From an uncultured Oscillospiraceae bacterium (GTDB lineage: Bacteria; Bacillota; Clostridia; Oscillospirales; Oscillospiraceae), in assembly GCA_947628975.1 (NCBI GenBank), contig CANRBW010000059.1:1-8847 (forward strand): 8,847 bases of DNA, read 5' to 3'. Both the position numbers and the translations under genes were made by a program. The notes under the pieces are model-generated. The model saw nothing but the letters and a program-made list of their open reading frames with translations, was not told where the DNA came from and ran no database searches. Shown here one piece after another: positions 6,494-8,847 of this stretch. The stretch's first letter is position 1; every line of letters starts with the position of its first letter.

Positions 6494-7270
6494 TCACCCC
6501 TTTCCCAGCCGCTGGCGCACCGCCTCAAAGAGGACGATGGCGGCGGCGGCGCTGGCGTTGAGGGAGTTGAGGCTGCCCCGCAGGGGGATGGCGACGCGCA
6601 CGTCGCAGGTCTCCTCCACCAGCCGGGACATTCCGGACCCCTCGCTGCCGATGACGATGGCGGCGGGGCCGGTGAGGTCGGTCTGGTAGAGGGACGCCTC
6701 CCCTGAGGCGGCGGCGCCGTAGATCCAGAGTCCCTGGCGCTTCAGTTCCTTGAGGCAGGCGGTGAGGTTGGGCACCCGCGCCACCGGCACATAGCTCACC
6801 GCCCCCGCCGAGGTCTTGGCCACCACGGCGGTGAGCCCGGCGGAGCGGCGCTTGGGGAGGATGACCCCGTGGGCCCCGGCGCACTCGGCGGTGCGGATCA
6901 CCGCCCCCAGGTTGTGGGGGTCGCTGAGCTCGTCGCAGACCACCACCAGAGGGGGCTCCCCCTTCTGCCGGGCGGCCTCCAGGATGTCGTCCACGTCGAC
7001 ATACTCCCGCACGGCGCACAGGGCGATGACCCCCTGGTGGGCGTGGGTGAGGCTCATGGCGTCCAGTTTCCGCCGGTCGCACTCCACCACCACCGCGCCC
7101 CGCTCCCGGGCGGCGGAGGCCAGATGCCGCAGGGCGGCGTCCACATCGCCCTTGGCCAGATATACCTTGTCGATGGCCGTCCCCGCCCGCAGGGCCTCCA
7201 GCACGGCGTTGCGCCCTTCGATGACGCCGTCCGCGTTTTCCTGCCTGGCCTGGTAGTCCTCTCTGGACAT
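6494..7270 (-). CDS. rlmB: 23S rRNA (guanosine-2'-O-)-methyltransferase RlmB, SpoU/TrmH (SPOUT) family
   Basis: Transfers a methyl group from S-adenosylmethionine to a ribose 2'-OH in 23S rRNA (Gm2251 in E. coli RlmB). The 258-residue length is usual for the TrmH group-3 branch. Visible: an N-terminal substrate-binding domain with VIEGRNAVLEAL (16-27) and HQGVIAL (78-84), then the three SPOUT motifs: SDPHNLGAVIRTAECAG (116-132), IVIGSEGSGMSRLVEE (205-220) and IPLRGSLNSLNASAAAAIVL (228-247), which build the trefoil-knot AdoMet site. The ATG at 7270 has AAAGGAGG about 10 bases upstream and gives the family N-terminus; the upstream in-frame ATGs near 7318 lie at the -10 box and are rejected. In many Bacillota rlmB follows cysS and mrnC; here it starts a unit from its own promoter and runs into the P-type ATPase-like gene. 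The exact target nucleotide is by homology only. Confidence 0.96.
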   Translation of the reverse strand: MSREDYQARQENADGVIEGRNAVLEALRAGTAIDKVYLAKGDVDAALRHLASAARERGAVVVECDRRKLDAMSLTHAHQGVIALCAVREYVDVDDILEAARQKGEPPLVVVCDELSDPHNLGAVIRTAECAGAHGVILPKRRSAGLTAVVAKTSAGAVSYVPVARVPNLTACLKELKRQGLWIYGAAASGEASLYQTDLTGPAAIVIGSEGSGMSRLVEETCDVRVAIPLRGSLNSLNASAAAAIVLFEAVRQRLGKG

Positions 7271-7313
7271 GAGCTCGCCGCCTCCTTTCGGGGGGTCTGG
7301 TTTGAACGGAAAC

Positions 7314-7342
7314 ATCATAGCATAAAATTCCCCAAATGAAAA
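7314..7342 (-). promoter_or_regulatory. Promoter of rlmB (extended -10)
   Basis: Read on the minus strand: TTTTCA (7337-7342), 17 bases, TATGAT (7314-7319), with TGC just before the -10 box (an extended -10). Expected transcription start near 7307, leader about 37 bases. The -35 box is the outer end of one arm of the inverted repeat shared with the zapA promoter. Confidence 0.65.
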
Positions 7343-7408
7343 GGGGGAGTTTCCCGCCCCGGCCCGGCGGGCCAGACCGGGGGATTTTGTCGAAATTCCC
7401 CCTTTTCA
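7337..7408. repeat. 17-bp inverted repeat carrying the -35 regions of the divergent rlmB and zapA promoters
   Basis: TGAAAAGGGGGAGTTTC (7337-7353) matches the reverse complement of GAAATTCCCCCTTTTCA (7392-7408) at 16 of 17 positions. The arms are 38 bases apart, with a GC-rich dyad GGCCCGGCGGGCC (7361-7373) between. In each direction the arm ends exactly with the TTTTCA -35 box, so both promoters share the same bases from about -46 to -30. This may be a shared operator or activator site, or simply an inverted duplication of promoter DNA. Neither arm is followed by a T tract, so it is not a terminator. Confidence 0.6.
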
Positions 7409-7431
7409 ACCGGGAAAAAGGTTGGTATAAT
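7403..7431 (+). promoter_or_regulatory. Promoter of zapA (extended -10)
   Basis: TTTTCA (7403-7408), 17 bases, consensus TATAAT (7426-7431) preceded by TGG, an extended -10. Transcription should start near 7438 with a leader of about 26 bases that contains the AAAGGGGG ribosome binding site. It probably drives zapA and the U32 gene together. Confidence 0.75.
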
Positions 7432-7463
7432 ATAGGGTGCATATTTTGAAAGGGGGCCTGGTT

Positions 7464-7775
7464 ATGAACCGCGTGACCGTGACCATTGCCGAGCGTCAGT
7501 TCACCCTTCTGGCCGACGAGGAGACCACCGACACCCAGAAGGTCGCCGCCTATGTGGACGGCAAGCTCGCCGAGTTGACCGCCCAGGGGACGCCCTCCCT
7601 GGTGGACGCGTGCATCCTGGCATCCATGAACATCACCCAGGAGCTGTTCCGGGAGCAGGAGAGCTCGGACAACCTGCGCCGCCAGCTGAAGGAATACCTG
7701 GAGGAGTCCACCAAGCTGAAGCTGGAACTCTCCGAGGCCAAGCGGGAGATCTTCGCCCTGAAGGGGAAGAAATAA
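7464..7775 (+). CDS. zapA: Cell division protein ZapA
   Basis: ZapA binds FtsZ in the cytoplasm and promotes bundling of its filaments at the division ring. The 103-residue product is of normal length and has the two expected parts: an N-terminal globular domain with NRVTVTIAERQFTLLADEE (2-20) and the helix QKVAAYVDGKLAEL (26-39), then a long charged C-terminal coiled coil (from about residue 58, NITQELFREQESSDNLRRQL onward). The ATG at 7464 has AAAGGGGG about 7 bases upstream and begins the conserved MNRVTVTI; the in-frame ATG at 7437 lies at the expected transcription start and is rejected. The next gene starts 5 bases after the stop, so the two are an operon. Confidence 0.93.
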   Translation: MNRVTVTIAERQFTLLADEETTDTQKVAAYVDGKLAELTAQGTPSLVDACILASMNITQELFREQESSDNLRRQLKEYLEESTKLKLELSEAKREIFALKGKK

Positions 7776-7780
7776 GCCCC

Positions 7781-8847
7781 ATGCTGGAGCTCCTCTCCCC
7801 CGCCGGCTCCCCGGAGGCGGTGACCGCCGCGGTGCAGAACGGGGCGGATGCGGTCTACCTGGGCTGTGGGGACTTCAACGCCCGCCGGCGGGCCAGAAAC
7901 TTCACCCCCGACGACCTGGCCCAGGCGGTGACCTACTGCCACGTCCGGGGGGTCAAGGTCTACCTGACCCTCAACACCCTGCTGTCCGACCGGGAGCTGG
8001 ACCGGGCCCTGGAGCTGGCCCGGTTCGCCGACGGGGCGGGGGTGGACGCGGTGCTGGTGCAGGACCTGGGCCTGGCCTCCCTAATCCGGGGCCGCTGCCC
8101 CGACCTGCCCCTCCACGCCTCCACCCAGATGAGCGTCCACTCTCTGGACGGGGTGAAGCTCTGCGCCGACCTGGGCCTGGTCCGGGTGGTCCTCAGCCGG
8201 GAGCTGGACCGGGACGCCATCGCCCACATCTGCGCCCACAGCCCCGTGGAAATCGAGGTCTTCGTCCACGGCGCGCTGTGTATGTGCTACTCCGGCCAGT
8301 GCTTCCTCTCCGCCCTGGTGGGCGGGCGCAGCGGCAACCGGGGCCTGTGCGCCCAGCCCTGCCGCCTGCCCTTCCAGGGGGGCTATCCCCTCTCCCTGAA
8401 GGACGTCTCCCTGGCGGGCCGCCTCCGGGAGCTGGAAGAGATGGGGGTGGCCTGCGTCAAGCTGGAGGGGCGGATGAAGCGGCCGGAGTATGTGGCGGTG
8501 GTCACCGCCGTCTACGCCGCCGCCATCCGGGAGGGGCGGGAGCCCACGGCGGAGGAGCTGGACCGGCTCCAGGCCGCCTTCTCCCGCTCCGGCTTCACCC
8601 AGGGGTACTACCTGGGCCGGACCGGGCCGGAGATGTTCGGCACCCGGCCGGAGGCCCAGGCCGCCCCGGAGGCCCTCTACGCCCAGGCCAGGGAGAGCTA
8701 CCGCCGGGAGCGGGGCCTGGTGCCGGTGGACCTGCGGGTCCTGCTCCGGGCGGACCGGCCGGTCCTGGCCCAGGCGACGGACCGGGACGGCCACACCGCC
8801 CAGGCCCGGGGGGAACTCCCCCAGCGCGCCCTGCGCCAGCCCACCAC
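7781..8847 (+). CDS. U32 family 'peptidase', long RlhA-like form, 3' end cut by window
   Basis: 355 residues are visible. The N-terminus MLELLSPAGSPEAV and the U32 signature are clear: EVFVHGALCMCYSGQCFLSA (159-178) followed by SGNRGLCAQPCR (184-195), with Cys167, Cys169, Cys174, Cys190 and Cys194, then VKLEGRMKRPEYV (226-238). From about residue 313 the sequence VPVDLRVLLRADRPVLAQAT looks like the start of the DUF3656 ('collagenase-like') region of the long forms, so the full protein is probably over 600 residues. Although named peptidases, E. coli relatives act in RNA hydroxylation (RlhA on 23S rRNA C2501, TrhP on tRNA uridine-34); an RNA role is therefore likelier here than proteolysis, by homology. 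The start follows zapA by 5 bases; the nearest purine-rich site (AAGGGGAAG) lies inside the zapA end, rather far away, suggesting translational coupling. Confidence 0.93.
   Translation, partial: MLELLSPAGSPEAVTAAVQNGADAVYLGCGDFNARRRARNFTPDDLAQAVTYCHVRGVKVYLTLNTLLSDRELDRALELARFADGAGVDAVLVQDLGLASLIRGRCPDLPLHASTQMSVHSLDGVKLCADLGLVRVVLSRELDRDAIAHICAHSPVEIEVFVHGALCMCYSGQCFLSALVGGRSGNRGLCAQPCRLPFQGGYPLSLKDVSLAGRLRELEEMGVACVKLEGRMKRPEYVAVVTAVYAAAIREGREPTAEELDRLQAAFSRSGFTQGYYLGRTGPEMFGTRPEAQAAPEALYAQARESYRRERGLVPVDLRVLLRADRPVLAQATDRDGHTAQARGELPQRALRQPT

Noticed and set aside
4436..6706. A 756-codon plus-strand frame antisense to the ATPase-like gene
   Set aside because: Very Gly/Arg/Pro/Gln-rich shadow. 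The minus strand has membrane segments, P-type ATPase similarity and a proper ribosome binding site. It also runs into rlmB.
7361..7373. GC dyad GGCCCGGCGGGCC as a terminator
   Set aside because: No T tract on either strand, and it lies upstream of both divergent promoters, where no transcript is expected to end.

Overview
The window is about 8.8 kb of very GC-rich (clearly above 60% by eye), gene-dense bacterial DNA. Gene content and protein style point to a high-GC member of the Bacillota, most likely an Oscillospiraceae-type clostridium of the Flavonifractor/Lawsonibacter/Intestinimonas kind. The pointers are a class-3 (archaeal/eukaryote-like) prolyl-tRNA synthetase, zapA directly followed by a U32 'peptidase', the Gram-positive long form of PncB, strong AGGAGG-type ribosome binding sites and SigA-like promoters. 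The organism is an inference. There is no sign of a phage, insertion sequence, CRISPR array or RNA gene.

Layout. (1) Positions 1-2296 are an NAD-centred divergent pair: a sirtuin deacylase (minus strand, C-terminal end outside the window) and nicotinate phosphoribosyltransferase pncB (plus strand). Their promoters are back to back, with a 20-bp dyad over both -35 boxes. (2) A near-perfect 23-bp hairpin with A and T tracts (2335-2386) ends pncB and the converging minus-strand unit. (3) On the minus strand, reading from right to left, come rlmB (23S rRNA 2'-O-methyltransferase), a 770-residue membrane protein, proS, and a 75-residue helical protein. The first two are almost contiguous. proS has its own promoter, with a -35 box that overlaps the stop codon of the membrane-protein gene. 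(4) On the plus strand, zapA and a long-form U32 protein (cut by the window end) run divergently from rlmB. The zapA and rlmB promoters carry the same 17-nt block as an inverted repeat.

The most unusual item is the 770-residue protein. It appears to be a P1B-type (heavy-metal) P-type ATPase scaffold: eight predicted membrane segments with soluble domains in the right places. The phosphorylation, dephosphorylation, metal-binding and Mg/Asp motifs are all altered, and a long charged, repeat-containing disordered tail precedes the membrane part. It reads as an intact open frame, so it looks like a maintained pseudo-ATPase rather than a decaying gene.

Functionally, the window combines NAD use and salvage (sirtuin, pncB), translation and ribosome modification (proS, rlmB, probably the U32 protein) and cell division (zapA). 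The two small intergenic dyads are the best regulatory candidates.
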